DNA of 55,000 bases from Priapulus caudatus (GCF_000485595.1 NW_014577503.1:162797-217796), one strand, 5' to 3'; positions 12,901 through 23,994 are shown, numbered from the stretch's first letter. The notes: a model not told the origin generated them from the letters alone. Numbers and translations: made by a program.

Positions 12901-15900
12901 ACTAAGACAACTTTTCTGTCACTAATAGGAGACAAGAGAAAAGCATTTAACTACAACTCAGTATCTTGACCAATCCTTTGTGCTGCAGATTACAATCTCT
13001 GCTGATCCACACTTAAAAGTTTTAAGTTAGATTCCATCAGCAGGGCAAAGATTAAGCAGACAATGCACGGGAATCAATGCACGTGCCTACGTATGGCCTG
13101 ACGTTTTTGTCCAAGCCAGGGAATATTCAGCAAACTTAGCTATGTGAGTCACATACAGAATAAAAAAAACTTCAATACGCTCTTCACCTGAATGGGGCAC
13201 ACACAGTCAACATATACCACACTGGATTCCATCACCAAATATATTATGTTGTTGACAAATTACAGTATCATTGCTAATACACTCCACAGACAACTCATAG
13301 ATCTAGCACATAACTTAAACTAATCTAGAGTTGTTAGTGAACTTCCAAGTCATAAAAATCGCTTAGCACTAGTCAATCACTCTTAATATTGCACACCTTT
13401 CTCTCAATTTTCATATTTAGATAAAAATTTATATTGCAGTTAGACAAGATGAATTTAGGTAGAATAACTGATGTGATGCTTAACATCAATAAATAATAAA
13501 AATAACAGAATTGAAAATCTGCTAAACTACGGTCCTAGATAACTGTTTTTAGTAATATCCACCTTTCTTCTTTGGATTCCTTTCGTTTAACTGGTGACTT
13601 CTGTTTACTTGCTGTGAAGAACTGTTGCACTAGCCCGAAATCACCGACTATTCGCTTCCTCCGTACACGCTCTCTCAAACGCCGCACATACATGTCCACC
13701 TGTGCCATCTTCACGGCTACAATATAAATGATCCACCAACATTACACTTTACAGATTGTGAACTATCATTGTTGCACCAACACAGAATACTCGACACTTA
13801 CAAGGAGCGTCTGAGGTTGAAATAGGCACCAAGGACATGTATTTAGTAGGTGGGCATTGATAGCTTTCGGTGTGCATTCGATAGCTTTTAAAATGTGTGA
13901 TGTTAGACTTGTGCATTTTTAGTTTCAATCTATATCTAGGTCGCATGAGTAAGCATGTATTAGCTAGAATGTCCTACCTATGTCTAGGTCATCATCTTCA
14001 TGTGTAATCATCAGTACACTGACTAGAGTCTCCGCTTCATTGTCATACTCTCTTTCAAAATCCTCCCTGAGTGGCATGAACCCCAGCTGTCTCTGGTCCT
14101 CTGGTGACACATCAGCAGCTGTCACCTTTGTAGCTAGACTGGGTGATAGGGGACCTGAAACAGTTTCGTATATTATTTAGCATCAGCTTTCGGATCACGG
14201 TTAAATGCGCTCTCCTTTGCAGTATCATGACCAGTTCGATGGTGGGTCTCTAGGTAGGAACCTCAACATTGGTACTAACAGTAGTCATTTTAGTTAATTT
14301 CACGAGTGTTCATGAGGTAAGACTTATAAATGAGGTACTAACTCAGCATAATAAGTACTTCTAGCTGTACCTCTAATTCCAAATCCAAGTACCTGTTGAT
14401 AAATGTGCCTTTAATTCAATATATACTTTTAATAATATCTTATCTGTGAGAATCACGTTTTATCATAAATACAAAGTTACAATATCTAAACAATACACTA
14501 TGATTTTAACTACAGACTAGTAGTACCTCCATTCGGACAAGTGTGGTCTGTTACATCTACTGCAGACTCCGTAGGCAAGGTAACTGCAATATTAAACACC
14601 GATATTATGATCATGTGTGAAATTGTGAATTACATTAGAGCATATGTTGATTTTGAATTTGATTTTTTGAGTTAGGTCCAGAAGTCATGCATTTGAAACA
14701 AGTGATAAACCAGTTGAGATGATGTTAAGAGATCTCCCAGCTACATGCATCAAAATATAAAACATAGTAACAGAGTGGAACATGTTCAAATTCAATGACG
14801 TACACTGAGCCCAGTTGCTATATTTTAAAGGACTCCCTTATTTTGCTGCGGACTCCCTCTTTTTGAGGGTAGGGGTCCGTTGGACTCCCTTGTTCAAAAG
14901 TTAATTTCTACCCCTGGGTAGATGTGATCATACTTTAGAATGCAAAAACATAATTACCCTTTCCTATGTTTCCATGTATGAAAAATGCATAGTAATGATC
15001 TCTTGTTTCTGAAAAGCATACGTGTGCAAGATAAGTTAGGTTAACTTAATCAGAAATTTCATTGCAACAATGCTATGTTGTATAGCAACACATTAAAGCT
15101 GCGTTTCCCCCAAATTCATCAATGTATCTGTATTGTAATGTAAGTATTGAAGCAATGTTCTATGCAAGCATTTTGTGCATATAAATTGTGTAAAAATATT
15201 GTGATCCGATAGACTCAATATAAAAGCTGCCATGAGCTCTGATTTACGTGGGGAAAAACATCCCATGCTGTTGTGCCGAGTATTATTTCCACAGTGACTT
15301 TAGTGATTCTCTGCATATACATCCGACTACCATTAGGGCAAGCAAAATGGCACGTAAATAACGTACAACTCGTACGATTGTGCCAAAATCTATTAATGAA
15401 ATTACGATTGATTAACGTATTACTTTCTGGACGTTACTTTACTATATGAGTTAAACAAATTCATTACATTGTTGCACAAAATATCATAGTTTAACAAGTG
15501 TACACCAATCTAAACCCAGGTGGTGCTGCTGCTGTGCCACCTACGAACACTCAAGTAAATTGGAATGAATTGACATGGCAGTCTGTTTACATTTCGCAAA
15601 CTATATACATCAATTCACAAGGACTGTCTATGTTAAAGCCTCACAATGCGCATCCAGACGCTGAAATTTCTCCAGTACTAGACTAGCAACTACTTCGTGG
15701 CATGCATAATCACACTACCTTATGACAAAATAAACTCTAGTTCCTCCCATTTGACTGCGCGTTCCCAACAAGAAAGAGGTGCGAAATCAGGTAATCAGGC
15801 GCCAACGCTAACTTGTTTCAAACAACATAACATCGACTTGGTTTGGTGACGTCACATGTTTCTATCTTTGCTGCGCCCGTACCGCTGTACCGCGCCACCG

Positions 15901-18900
15901 CTGCACGGTTGCTTGGAGATTGGGGAAACTATCAACAACATCGGAGAATTTCAACAACATTGGAGGTATTTTCAAAATACCTTTTATAAGACAACGCGCA
16001 GTGAAATTGGAGGAGCTAGAGTTTATTTTGTCATAAGGTAGTGTGATTATTCATGCCACGAAGTATTTGCTAGTCTAGTACTGTAGAAATTAGCGTTTGG
16101 ATGCACATTGTGAGCCTTTAAAGGTGGTGTTTTCGGGGACAATTTTACGTGGCAATCAAGAAATTGCAGTGCGTATATATTATGATAGTTTTTCATCTGA
16201 GGAATGCAATTTTAAGTTCACCATATAAATAACCATCCAAACAATAACAGTACATGGCAGTACAAAAATGTTAGTTTACAGATATTAGATTGCAATAAAA
16301 TTGAATGAAACAAACTTCCTTATTACATAAAAATTTAAATGGAATTACAGGCTGTATATAAAAGCTACAAACTAGTCATCTAAACATTTAGCTGTGGGAA
16401 TTCTAAATTTTAATACATCAAGATAGAGAAATAATCTATAAATAAAATGTTTGTATTGATAGCTAGTAATCATAAAATTTGCCATACCATCTGCAGTTTT
16501 AGTCCCGACATGAGCTGCTGCATCTTCCCTGAAAGTAAAAAATACAGGCACACTTAGATAGGGGGAATATTAAAACGAATATTATTCATAGGTAGCTGAT
16601 ATTACCAGAAAGTGATGATATCAATAAATACAGCATTGCAACTACTACAGGGGGAATATTAAAACGAATATTATTCATAGGTAGCTGATATTACCACACA
16701 GAGATTATATCAATAAATATAGCATTGCAACTGCAAAGTCTCCCACTGAATAGCACAACCTGATACTACAGCATACAGAGAACCTAAACTCACCAATTTC
16801 CAAAGCCATATTGTTCAATGGCATCAAGAAGGAGCATCTCTTCCGCAGCCGTCCAGGACGAGTTAGTATCAAACACAGAGAATCTACCATTGTCCTGCAA
16901 GAAAACACATGCAACCAAGATTACAACCATCCTGAGAGAACACATTCTGTTGACACACTTGCCTCTTAGTCAAATATTGTTCCACAGCTCAGTATTATTA
17001 CCTACATGGCGTTGTCATCTTGGCTTTATCTGAGTTACTAACACCATTGTATATGTACAAGTGCAAATATCAAAGTCCAGTGTCATGCCACACATACAGT
17101 TGAGTTGCAATACACAAATTGCCTTAAATAACCTCAGAGATGAAATAACACCATTTACACATTATTATTTAGAAGCGATGGAAGTTAACACATGTACACA
17201 CACAAGTTTGTGCATTAGATGTACAATATATAGAATTTTACTAACATCATCAGTGGGACCCAGATACTTCTTTAACCTTTGTTTTTTCTTTCTCCGCTTT
17301 CTAATTCGCCTCTGAGAACCCATGATCATGTCACACGTGTAAACAATGCGTTGCAGCCATAACACATACGCAGCTAAAGTAATGTCTGTAGAACATCAGA
17401 TCATCACATGTTTATACTTCCTACTACAACATTACATGTTCACATACGAGCCCTATACAAAACTGCACCCACTGTAATGTGTGCAGACAGACAGACAGCC
17501 TCAAAGATTCAATATCAACCAGTGAAAACAAAGCCATTTACATCTGGCACCATGCCTATGGGCTTTCATTATGGGACTAGTGACCATTGTCTGTTTGCAC
17601 GCAGGGGCAGTTTGCAGCATATGCTATTGTTCCAGTGGCTGCACACAAGCCACCACTGGGTGTCACGCAGAGCCTGATACAGTAAGCAAGCAAGCTGTGA
17701 CTGCGCGCTGTCATTTTAGGCACAGCTACCCCAAGTACTGTACAAAAATACTGACAGAATGAACCAACAAACCTGTTCCACATGTTATTACTTGGACTTC
17801 CCACCTAAGTAATGGAAGTTTACTCGATACAAGTCTATAGATGCCCCTGCCTCATCACTAAGATATAATGCCTATTAGCTGACTGAATTCTAATACACAT
17901 GCACCCATATTTATGTTCATAAATTATATTAAATCCATGATACATATAATATGTTCTATATACATATATATATATAAACTATGAAATGAAGTATCCACTG
18001 CAAAAAATCTACTCACCACAATTTGATAATCATGATTTTTTTTATGTTTTCCTATCTCAACTCCACAGGATGCACACTGCAAAAAAATAAATACGAGTTG
18101 TGTATGAATATTTTGGGGTCAAGTTAGACCTAAATACATATATACGTAACGCAACAGTATAAGGTGCTATACTACTCATATTCTTGAGGGTCTCATATTT
18201 GTATCTAGGTACAGAATCATGACCATTTCAGACCCAATTAAATAATAACACATACACAAATGCGTGCGCGCACACACACACACTATGATTTTGCACCCGA
18301 CTAATTATATATTCATGTTTTACCATATTAGAAGTACTACTACTAGGCTATATACCCCTGGATATAAGGATACAGATGTTAAGTTGTTTATAAACCCGAG
18401 GAGATGATCAGATTAATTGAATCACACCACTGCTACATTCTACAGTACGATCGGCACACTGTGTATTGTAGGGTGACTGTTTGTACACTTTACTGGCTAC
18501 CTGTTTGGCGTTACACCTCAGAATGAAACGAAAAAGAATGCAACACGATGCATGTATGTGTATAAGTGAATGAATGAGGACAAACACTATATGGCATATC
18601 AGGGGCTTACCTAGCTGCTTAATATGGGGACTCAAAATGGGGGGGGGGGAAATTCAAATGTATATACTTATCTATCACATTAAATTGGGCGTTTGGTCGA
18701 CACATTTTATTCAGATAATAGCTTATAGATCTTATGAGCATTTTATTATAAAACAGTGCCTATATAACGATAGAAACATGGAGAGCTGCATCAGAGCTCT
18801 GCTAATTTGGGCGTTTTATGAATTTTGTAATTTGGTTGCTAGGGGTCGTAATTTGGGCGCCGGTATTCGGTATGAAAAATGGCTTGGATGGGAATAGATC

Positions 18901-21558
18901 ATGTCACTGATTTCAACCAACGACTGCTCTCACTCCTGCCATACGAAAAAGCTACCTAGAATTAGGGGTATAACGATTCACTGATATATAGGTGAATCGC
19001 AATACACCGGCCCATGATACGATAATCGATATGTAGCGTCTGTACCCCGATACAAACGATATGGATGTTAAACACTGAATAAGGCAAGCTAAACTATTTT
19101 ATAAAGCACATGTCATTCCTTTTAAATTTAATTCTTTCTCGTATTATAGGTATGAACTCCCTCTTAGTATCACATAAATGTTCCCAGATGATGTAGAAAT
19201 CGAAGTCAATATATGTGGCGCGCTTGTATTGCCGCTAAAATTGTTACCGCAAAATAAGATGCTGACTGACTGGTGCGTGTTGTTACTGTGCACGTACCGT
19301 AGCACTGTGGGCTCAAGGATAGAGAGCATGTCCAGTAATAAACATCATCCTATCCTATCACCGTCCTGGACATCATCTCTATCCTTGAACCGCACTGTGC
19401 ATGGCATGTGAGTAGAGCTATCGATAACAGGTCAATCAAGAGCAGTCAGAACATCTCAATGTGTTTCAACCTTAGAAATATATATATATATAGTGTTTTT
19501 TCGTATTAACAACTTTACCATAGCATGCAATTCACAATCTCTCTTTCTGACTGTGTATCGCGATACCTACGACTACATATCATATCATGACCTACGTATT
19601 TTGAGATACTTATCGTATCGTGACCCTGGTGACACCTCTACCGTAGGATCAATGCAAGATTAAATGCAAGTGTCTCATACTCATAGTCCATTAATGATTA
19701 CCCATTATCGATTAACCGCCTATGCTACTTTAGACAGTACTCAGTAGTATTACATTACTGTATTAGTAATAGTATTATATTAGGCCTATTACTACTGTAC
19801 TGTATTAGCTCTAGTAACTATAGCCCGCGTGCAGTTGACGCAGGCCTGCGACAACTGTACGCGAGCTAGGTACTAATACTACTATGTCTATAGCCTATGC
19901 TATGCCTATAGTACTGCTGAGAGGGTCTATGTCCCCCGGGGTACACACGCACGCACGCATGCATAATAAATCGGTAATAATCGCTATCGGGTGTTGTCGT
20001 GTAGACGCTACATAATCGCTAACTCGAATTAACGCTTAACTCGAGTTAAGGTTCGTCGTGTAGACGAGGCTATTGTAGTCTGTAAAGCAGGGTTTACACT
20101 GCCAACTTTGTGTTGGCGAATTGCCGAATTGTACCAACTTCGCAACTTCGCAACGGACAATCGGCAGTGTAAACGCAAAAGTTGCGCGTCCAACTATAGA
20201 TATAGAAGAATATATAGAAGATGATATAAAAGATGATCTTCTTCTATATCTATGGTCCAACCGATCGATAGCAACTAGTTGGAAGATTAGAACATGTTCT
20301 AATTTCGCCAACTCGGAGTTGGCTGGTTGGAAGTTTTTTGCCAAGTGGCCAATCAGAGAACATCACTGAGGGGTGTGTCCCTCCACCCAGAGGGAGACCA
20401 TTTGCGCGCGCGTTTCTGCGGCACGTGTCTGTATGTGGGAAATGGTATCTGAGATACTTTTGAGTACATGTACAGCCTTCATTCTGACTATCACATGACT
20501 ATGCACAGGGGGGTATTGTTTAGGTCGGGTTCATTATTGAATGTGTAAGGGTGACCACCGCTGAGATGAGGGCGACAGCAAAACTCTTTCTTGGAATTGT
20601 GAAAAAAAGCTGCAAAAAGGTTGTAACCTCTGCGTTGCCACTCAATTACTGTAGCCGAGCAGGCGCGCCACGTACGTCATTTACACATTCATATTAATTT
20701 GTTGAAATTGTTCATTTCACTAGAGCGAGAGAGAACGAGCGAGAAAGAGAGAGAGCGCGCGAGAAAACGAGAGAAGGGGAGTAAGGGAAAGAGGGGGAAA
20801 GAGAAAGAGGGAGAGAGTGCAACTCGGTGATTTAATAACGGTGTTCGCGCATGCGCAATATCTTCCGAGAAAATTAATATTATGCAATAATTATGCATTT
20901 GAAATGAAGAGATAGCTTTATATGATAACATTCCATCAGTAGACCTTACTTAAGAAATAAGAAGAAGATATTATGGTATGTTATGGCATGTAAGGTCCGC
21001 GCTGCATATACCAGTCAAGATCAGTACACAATCTGGCTACGTTCGTGTGTTAGCGCATGCGCAATATCTCACCAGAAGAGTTATATTTAATTTGTGATGA
21101 CTATTTATTTATGGTCAGGGGGTCTCTCAGCATAGATTTATGTAATAAATCATTATCAGTAGACCTGTATTTATAATTAGGAGCGCACCACTAACCATAT
21201 CAAATAGTGACCAGGGTACGTTCCGGCAGTACCCTGGGGGACATAGACCCTATGGCTATGACAGTAGAGCTACTACTGTATTAGCCCAATTTGGGAGCTC
21301 AGTATCATTCGTCATCTAACACTAGTTTGCATGAACTTGCATCTGAAATCTATAAATATCATCTGGACCGATAAATTCACTAACATTCAGTGCAATAAAC
21401 GTCGAATTAATAAATATGTGTAGCTATAATAGCCGTTAAAAATATCAACGAATCACGTGACTTGCCTGTAAACAAAGGTCAAAATTTTCACAGTCAACAC
21501 ATTTCAATCCTACACCCTTGACGTCCGTCTGGCAGTATGTACAACGCTGCTTAGACAT
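7162..21558 (-). CDS. TADA2B: TADA2B-like transcriptional adaptor (ADA2b), whole multi-exon gene
   Basis: Adaptor subunit of SAGA-type histone acetyltransferase complexes; the ADA2 family binds and stimulates GCN5/PCAF in the nucleus. The exons translate to a protein of about 420 residues, the usual TADA2B length. In order it has a ZZ zinc finger (CTYCQ, CVDC, CASC and the KHKKNHDYQIV end), a SANT/Myb domain (WTAAEEMLLLDAIEQYGFGNW, then WEDAAAHVGTKTAD and HYYAFFIHGN), the TADA2B signatures VTDHTCPNGG, SPSLATKV and QLGFMPLREDFEREYDNEAE, the block VDMYVRRLRERVRRKRI, the coiled segment VRYRKHGITKFS, and a C-terminal SWIRM domain ending FFAESGWIS. These match TADA2B and not TADA2A. All splice phases agree except between 9656 and 8649, where 2+3n nucleotides are missing, so a microexon was probably not found. 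Confidence 0.92.
7724..7786 (-). CDS. TADA2B: TADA2B SWIRM exon
   Basis: Twenty-one codons, phase 0 to 0: LCTAMNLKPAHYVTIKTCLI then K. This aligns with LCSSLNLSPARYVTVKTIII of the family. Acceptor ATTTTTTGCAG, donor GTAAGT. Confidence 0.94.
8529..8649 (-). CDS. TADA2B: TADA2B penultimate region exon (start of SWIRM)
   Basis: Encodes ESGEQKSSLFAKGGGGSNN, then MGPLEITSQHGNDLLSEREQ and K. LLSEREQK corresponds to ELLSDREKVLC at the SWIRM entry. The donor is AG followed by GTACTG. The entry phase needs two bases that the upstream exon at 9656 does not supply, so an intervening microexon is likely. Confidence 0.85.
8835..9123 (+). pseudogene. Coding-like remnant inside a TADA2B intron, unidentified
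   Basis: On the plus strand one frame reads KDMVVDVVEVLRLAKDMPMV, a stop at about 8920, then an ORF from 8923 containing DEVLERLQCVCSRESVDMYL and RQVARDTKELPSKVVDHENL. Composition is protein-like and antisense to the host gene, so a decayed transposon ORF or retro-inserted gene is likely. I do not recognise the family. Confidence 0.3.
9656..9717 (-). CDS. TADA2B: TADA2B exon 11 (lysine-rich coil)
   Basis: Encodes ELDDFEKSRLLMEKKKETRK plus A, matching the charged helix ESAEYEAARHKREKRKE of the family. Acceptor ATTTGCAG, donor GTGAGT, exit phase 0. It contains an A8 run in coding sense, where an indel would shift the frame. Confidence 0.85.
9918..9988. repeat. (CA)n/(CGCA)n microsatellite
   Basis: Alternating CA and GCAC units in the TADA2B intron just before exon 10 in genomic coordinates. 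Confidence 0.9.
10016..10087 (-). CDS. TADA2B: TADA2B exon 10 (RYRKHGITK motif)
   Basis: Encodes DEKKLKSRHKELVRYRKHGI then TKFS. The LxRYRxxGITK motif is diagnostic of ADA2 proteins. Acceptor CTATTTTGCAG, donor GTAAGC. Confidence 0.93.
11520..11599 (-). CDS. TADA2B: TADA2B exon 9
   Basis: Encodes EFHDKMRPFAQFQSAIEREQ then FFDDLQ, equivalent to the family segment LRPLYQFMSCKEFDDLFENM. Acceptor TTTTTTTCAG, donor GTAAGT, exit phase 1. Confidence 0.9.
13563..13716 (-). CDS. TADA2B: TADA2B exon 8 (basic helix)
   Basis: Encodes AVKMAQVDMYVRRLRERVRR, KRIVGDFGLVQQFF and the lysine-rich SPVKRKESKEER. It aligns with the family segment HVDMYVRKLKERQRRKNIARD. Acceptor TATATTGTAG, donor GTGGAT. Confidence 0.94.
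13978..14154 (-). CDS. TADA2B: TADA2B exon 7 (MPLREDFEREYDNEAE block)
   Basis: Encodes GPLSPSLATKVTAADV, then SPEDQRQLGFMPLREDFERE, YDNEAETLVSVLM and HEDDDLDI. This is the strongly conserved ADA2 block between the SANT domain and the basic helix. Acceptor CTGTTTCAG, donor GTAGGA, phases 1 and 1. Confidence 0.95.
14527..14583 (-). CDS. TADA2B: TADA2B exon 6 (TDHTCP signature)
   Basis: Encodes VTLPTESAVDVTDHTCPNGG (last Gly codon split). VTDHTCPxGG is a TADA2B-specific linker motif. Acceptor ATATTGCAG, donor GTACTA. Confidence 0.92.
14958..15008 (-). CDS. TADA2B: TADA2B exon 5 (51-base microexon, end of SANT)
   Basis: Encodes ETRDHYYAFFIHGNIGK with phases 1 in and 1 out, matching the family segment EHYVSMYIHGNLGK. 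Acceptor GCTTTTCAG, donor GTAATT. Confidence 0.92.
15634..16120. mobile_element. 487-bp MITE with long TIRs, TTAA-flanked (piggyBac-like?)
   Basis: About 135 bases at the left end (from TTAAAGCCTCACAATGCGCA) recur inverted at the right end (ending GCGCATTGTGAGGCTTTAA-type sequence, with a few mismatches), around a short unique core. Both outer edges read TTAA, which fits a piggyBac-type target. It lies in a TADA2B intron and has no transposase. Confidence 0.7.
16488..16528 (-). CDS. TADA2B: TADA2B exon 4 (41-base microexon, SANT)
   Basis: Completes Trp and encodes EDAAAHVGTKTAD, the second SANT helix region. Acceptor TTTTACTTTCAG, donor GTATGG, exit phase 1. Confidence 0.9.
16561..16733. repeat. 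Tandem direct duplication, about 89-bp unit
   Basis: Two adjacent copies each start GGGGGAATATTAAAACGAAT and end AGCATTGCAACT, with small differences (CAGAAAGTGATG versus CACACAGAGATT). It sits in the intron between TADA2B exons 3 and 4. Confidence 0.9.
16794..16894 (-). CDS. TADA2B: TADA2B exon 3 (SANT domain, first part)
   Basis: Encodes DNGRFSVFDTNSSW followed by TAAEEMLLLDAIEQYGFGNW (split Trp codon). This is the start of the SANT domain, equivalent to WTSREEQLLLDAIEQFGFGNW in the vertebrate protein. Acceptor TTTCTTGCAG, donor GTGAGT, exit phase 2. Confidence 0.95.
17246..17311 (-). CDS. TADA2B: Candidate cassette exon of TADA2B with a basic NLS-like segment
   Basis: A 66-base open segment with acceptor GGGTTCTCAG and donor GTTAGT, phase 0 on both sides. 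It lies between exon 2 and the SANT exon, which also meet in phase 0. It would add 22 residues beginning RRIRKRRKKKQRLKK and ending GPTDD. Canonical TADA2B has no such insert and skipping it restores the normal protein, so it is either an alternative exon or a chance open segment. Confidence 0.3.
18017..18076 (-). CDS. TADA2B: TADA2B exon 2 (second half of ZZ finger)
   Basis: Sixty bases, phase 0 to 0, encoding CASCGVEIGKHKKNHDYQIV. This aligns with the family pattern C..C..GAEIGHHRRYHGYQLV. The acceptor is TTTTTTTGCAG and the donor GTGAGT. Confidence 0.93.
18603..18900. mobile_element. Transposon fragment with G-rich terminus
   Basis: Begins GGGGCTTACCTAGCTGCTTA followed by a poly-G run, resembling the G-rich ends of hAT-type elements elsewhere in the window. 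No opposite terminus was identified. Confidence 0.35.
18964..19643. mobile_element. Non-autonomous hAT-like element with internal hairpin
   Basis: The left end, AGGGGTATAACGATTCACTG, and the right end, whose reverse complement reads GGTAGAGGTGTCACCAGGGT then CACGATACGATAAG, are of the common 'gap-rich, CGATAC' hAT-MITE type. Inside, 19303-19336 (CACTGTGGGCTCAAGGATAG...) is inverted at 19371-19405. There is no transposase ORF. Confidence 0.5.
20091..20350. mobile_element. MITE with GTTTACACTGCCAACTTTGT terminus, copy 1
   Basis: Starts GGGTTTACACTGCCAACTTT, with GTGTTGGCGAATTGCCGAAT next. It contains an internal CGGCAGTGTAAACGC and a second inner hairpin of GATATAGAAGAATATATAG type. The same terminus occurs inverted at 30410-30541, so this is a dispersed family. 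Confidence 0.65.
20725..20822. repeat. Purine-rich GAGA tract
   Basis: Almost pure A/G sequence (GAGAGAGA, GGGAAAGAGG units) in TADA2B intron 1. Confidence 0.85.
21466..21558 (-). CDS. TADA2B: TADA2B exon 1 (start codon, first half of ZZ finger)
   Basis: ATG at 21558-21556 opens 31 codons beginning MSKQRCTYCQTDV and including LKCVDCENFDLC. The two CxxC pairs match the start of the TADA2B ZZ finger. It ends in phase 0 at CAG followed by GCAAGT, a GC-type donor. The start is chosen because it directly precedes the conserved zinc finger, as in the family. Confidence 0.9.
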
Positions 21559-22013
21559 GGCTAACTAACTGCTAAAGCCACTTCAAAAACTTTGATTTGG
21601 CGAGGCAGCGAAATTGGGCGGATTTTCCGATATATATTCATCACGGCCAAGCCCTATCCGCCATGACATTCTTCTTCATTGGCTGTCATGACGTCATGAA
21701 CTATCCCAGCATGCATATCGAAAAAGGAAACGGAAAAAAGTGTCGGGTTATTTCATCGTTATTGCCTCTATGCTGCGCACATAATATGTATGATATAATT
21801 ATTATATATATATATATATATGACTGGTTTATATATATGTAGCGTAGAATATAATATATATGTATATACAATATTATGTATATTGCGAAGAAGAAGATAT
21901 GCATGGCAATCACCATAATAATTATGTTATCAGAATGAAGAAAGACGAAAATCCACGCATTACACAGACATGGGCCCGGAGGGAAAGAGAAAAAGGGGAA
22001 TACCAAGGGAAAC

Positions 22014-22391
22014 ATGGCGAAGGACAGTCGAGAAAGAAAAAATTACATGGAACGAGGCCGAAAAAGCTGCCAAATATTATTTTCAGAATTTTGGAATTTT
22101 GATTTCCAGCCCTATTCTCCACGAGGAGAGAAGGAACTAAGAGATGTATGTATATATACTAGTCGATCATTCACACCAATTGAAATACAGGACCATTTCT
22201 CGAAATTGAATAAATTTGTGGGTGGGTACTATATAACAACCACCGCGGTACTTATTATCGCTGGAGCTGGAGCGAAATCGGAAATTTTTGCTTGCATACG
22301 CATGCACCATTTCATCATACCAGTCTCGAATTATAATGAAACGGAGAATCATCAGAGAATTATTGAATTAGAGATTATAAATAATAGTTAA
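22014..22391 (+). CDS. Weak hypothetical ORF divergent from TADA2B
   Basis: A 125-codon ORF starting MAKDSRERKNYMERGRKSCQ in a good start context (AAACATGG). It lies 456 bases upstream of the TADA2B ATG and on the opposite strand, as expected for a divergent promoter. A possible donor (GTATGT) lies after ELRD at about 22146. Composition is only partly protein-like and I recognise no family; it may be non-coding. Confidence 0.2.
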   Translation: MAKDSRERKNYMERGRKSCQILFSEFWNFDFQPYSPRGEKELRDVCIYTSRSFTPIEIQDHFSKLNKFVGGYYITTTAVLIIAGAGAKSEIFACIRMHHFIIPVSNYNETENHQRIIELEIINNS

Positions 22392-23636
22392 AGCGCGTGA
22401 ACAGTGTCCCAACTACAGCCAGAACATATGGACTGCATGCTTACCATTCAGTAGTTTTCAGTACCTATATCCATTAAGGCTAGTTATTTACACTGGCGAT
22501 TGCTGATTACCATTCACCAGCCTAACCCTCGCACGTAGGCCTATTCAATAATATAAATTTGTTTACTTGACATTCTGTTCCCTTATTTCTGACCACACAA
22601 ATAATAATAATTATAATAAAATAATAATAATAATAATAATAATAATATTAATTTTTTTGAGCTAAGATCACTACGCGCCCGTATCCCTATTATAAACCAT
22701 TACATCGATCATTTACAGAAATTTATGAGCTATGAATTCTGCTAATATAAAAATTAGAAAAAGTTCATCTAGTACTGTTTCGATCACTCATCACTCTACA
22801 AAAATTATAATTTCTACTTATCCGTATTCATCCCGGCGTAATGCACCAGTATAGTTGTTATATTATGCCCACCAAATGTGTGTGCGTGCCCGCGTGCGCA
22901 CGCATGTAAGTCCGCGTGTGTGTTAGGAGGGTGAGCGCGCGTGCACGCGCGTGCGTGTGTGTGCCTATTTATACAAAATGCCTAACACGACCACGAAAAC
23001 AATAAATAAAAAATAAAAAATAAAAATAATAATAACAAATATACCCGCTTCCGTTTATATTTCGTTTCGTAATTTACCACTCGGAAGTTGAATATCACCA
23101 CCAAGCAAGTAAACGACGAAAGACGTTGTCGCACCAGATATGTGTATATTAGCTCAATATTTACAATAAACGTGTGATTGTTTGTTCATATATTAATCAT
23201 AAGCATAAGTATGAATCAAGTAAATAATAAGAAGTATTTTGAAATACAATATATAGCTCTGTGTATCGGCAATTGTTTTGAGCTGACCGACTCTTATTCT
23301 CACTCACTCGCCCTTACGTTACATTGGGTAGATTTGGTGTGGGTTTACCAGATCGACTAAATCTAAAAAAAAAGAGTAACTAATAAGAACGCTGGTGGAC
23401 ACGTTAGAATCTTCAAACTCATGTCTATTCCCTAACAGCTGCCGTGTCCTGCGCTTCTTAGCATTTGCTCCAGTCACCAGCGCGACTCTAGAGCGCAGCA
23501 TTTCTGCCCTACGATAATGTCAACACTGTGTGTCGTAGCACAATGGGGAAGGATCGACACACTGTTGCTTGTTTTCTTCTACAAATACATTTCTTTACTC
23601 TACGCCATTGTACGCTATTGCGGTTGTGCGTGTACG
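22392..23636. other. Intergenic, repeats only
   Basis: Holds an (AAT)n run at about 22600-22650, a GT/GC alternating tract at 22880-22965 and AT-rich sequence. A minus-strand frame at 23319-23501 is open but matches nothing I know. Confidence 0.5.
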
Positions 23637-23637
23637 T

Positions 23638-23690
23638 GTGTGTGAGTGAGTGAGTGAGTGAGTGAGTGAGTGAGTGAGTGAGTGAGTGAG
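23638..23690. repeat. (GAGT)n tetranucleotide array
   Basis: Thirteen or so perfect GAGT units. A second, larger array of the same unit is at 24605-24772. Confidence 0.92.
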
Positions 23691-23994
23691 GCCGAAGAAA
23701 ATTATATTGGCAGTGAATGGTGGGTGACCAACGCGCGAGCGCCATCTTCATGTACAATTAGCATACGCGGAATCCGGAGCGCGATGCTGCGAGCCAAGTG
23801 AATCTTGTAGATGGGATTTTACAATGCACACGTGACGTCGATTGAATGCCCAAGATCGGCCGAAGGTATTTATCTTGGCTTGCAACGGCGACGAGCGACG
23901 CGAGCGTCAGTTCATGTATATTACCATAAGAAAAATTGCTGCGGGATGCTGCAACCAAAGTGAAAATTTTGAATCACAATTCACAATCAAAGTG

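Larger units (their letters stand above)
19900..21270. repeat. Long-range inverted repeat bracketing about 1.3 kb
   Basis: GGGTCTATGTCCCCCGGGGT at about 19924 is inverted as ACCCTGGGGGACATAGACCC at about 21231. Neighbouring TATAGCC / GGCTATGACAGTA sequences also correspond. A MITE (20090-20350) and a purine tract lie between the arms. It is probably one composite element in TADA2B intron 1. Confidence 0.5.
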
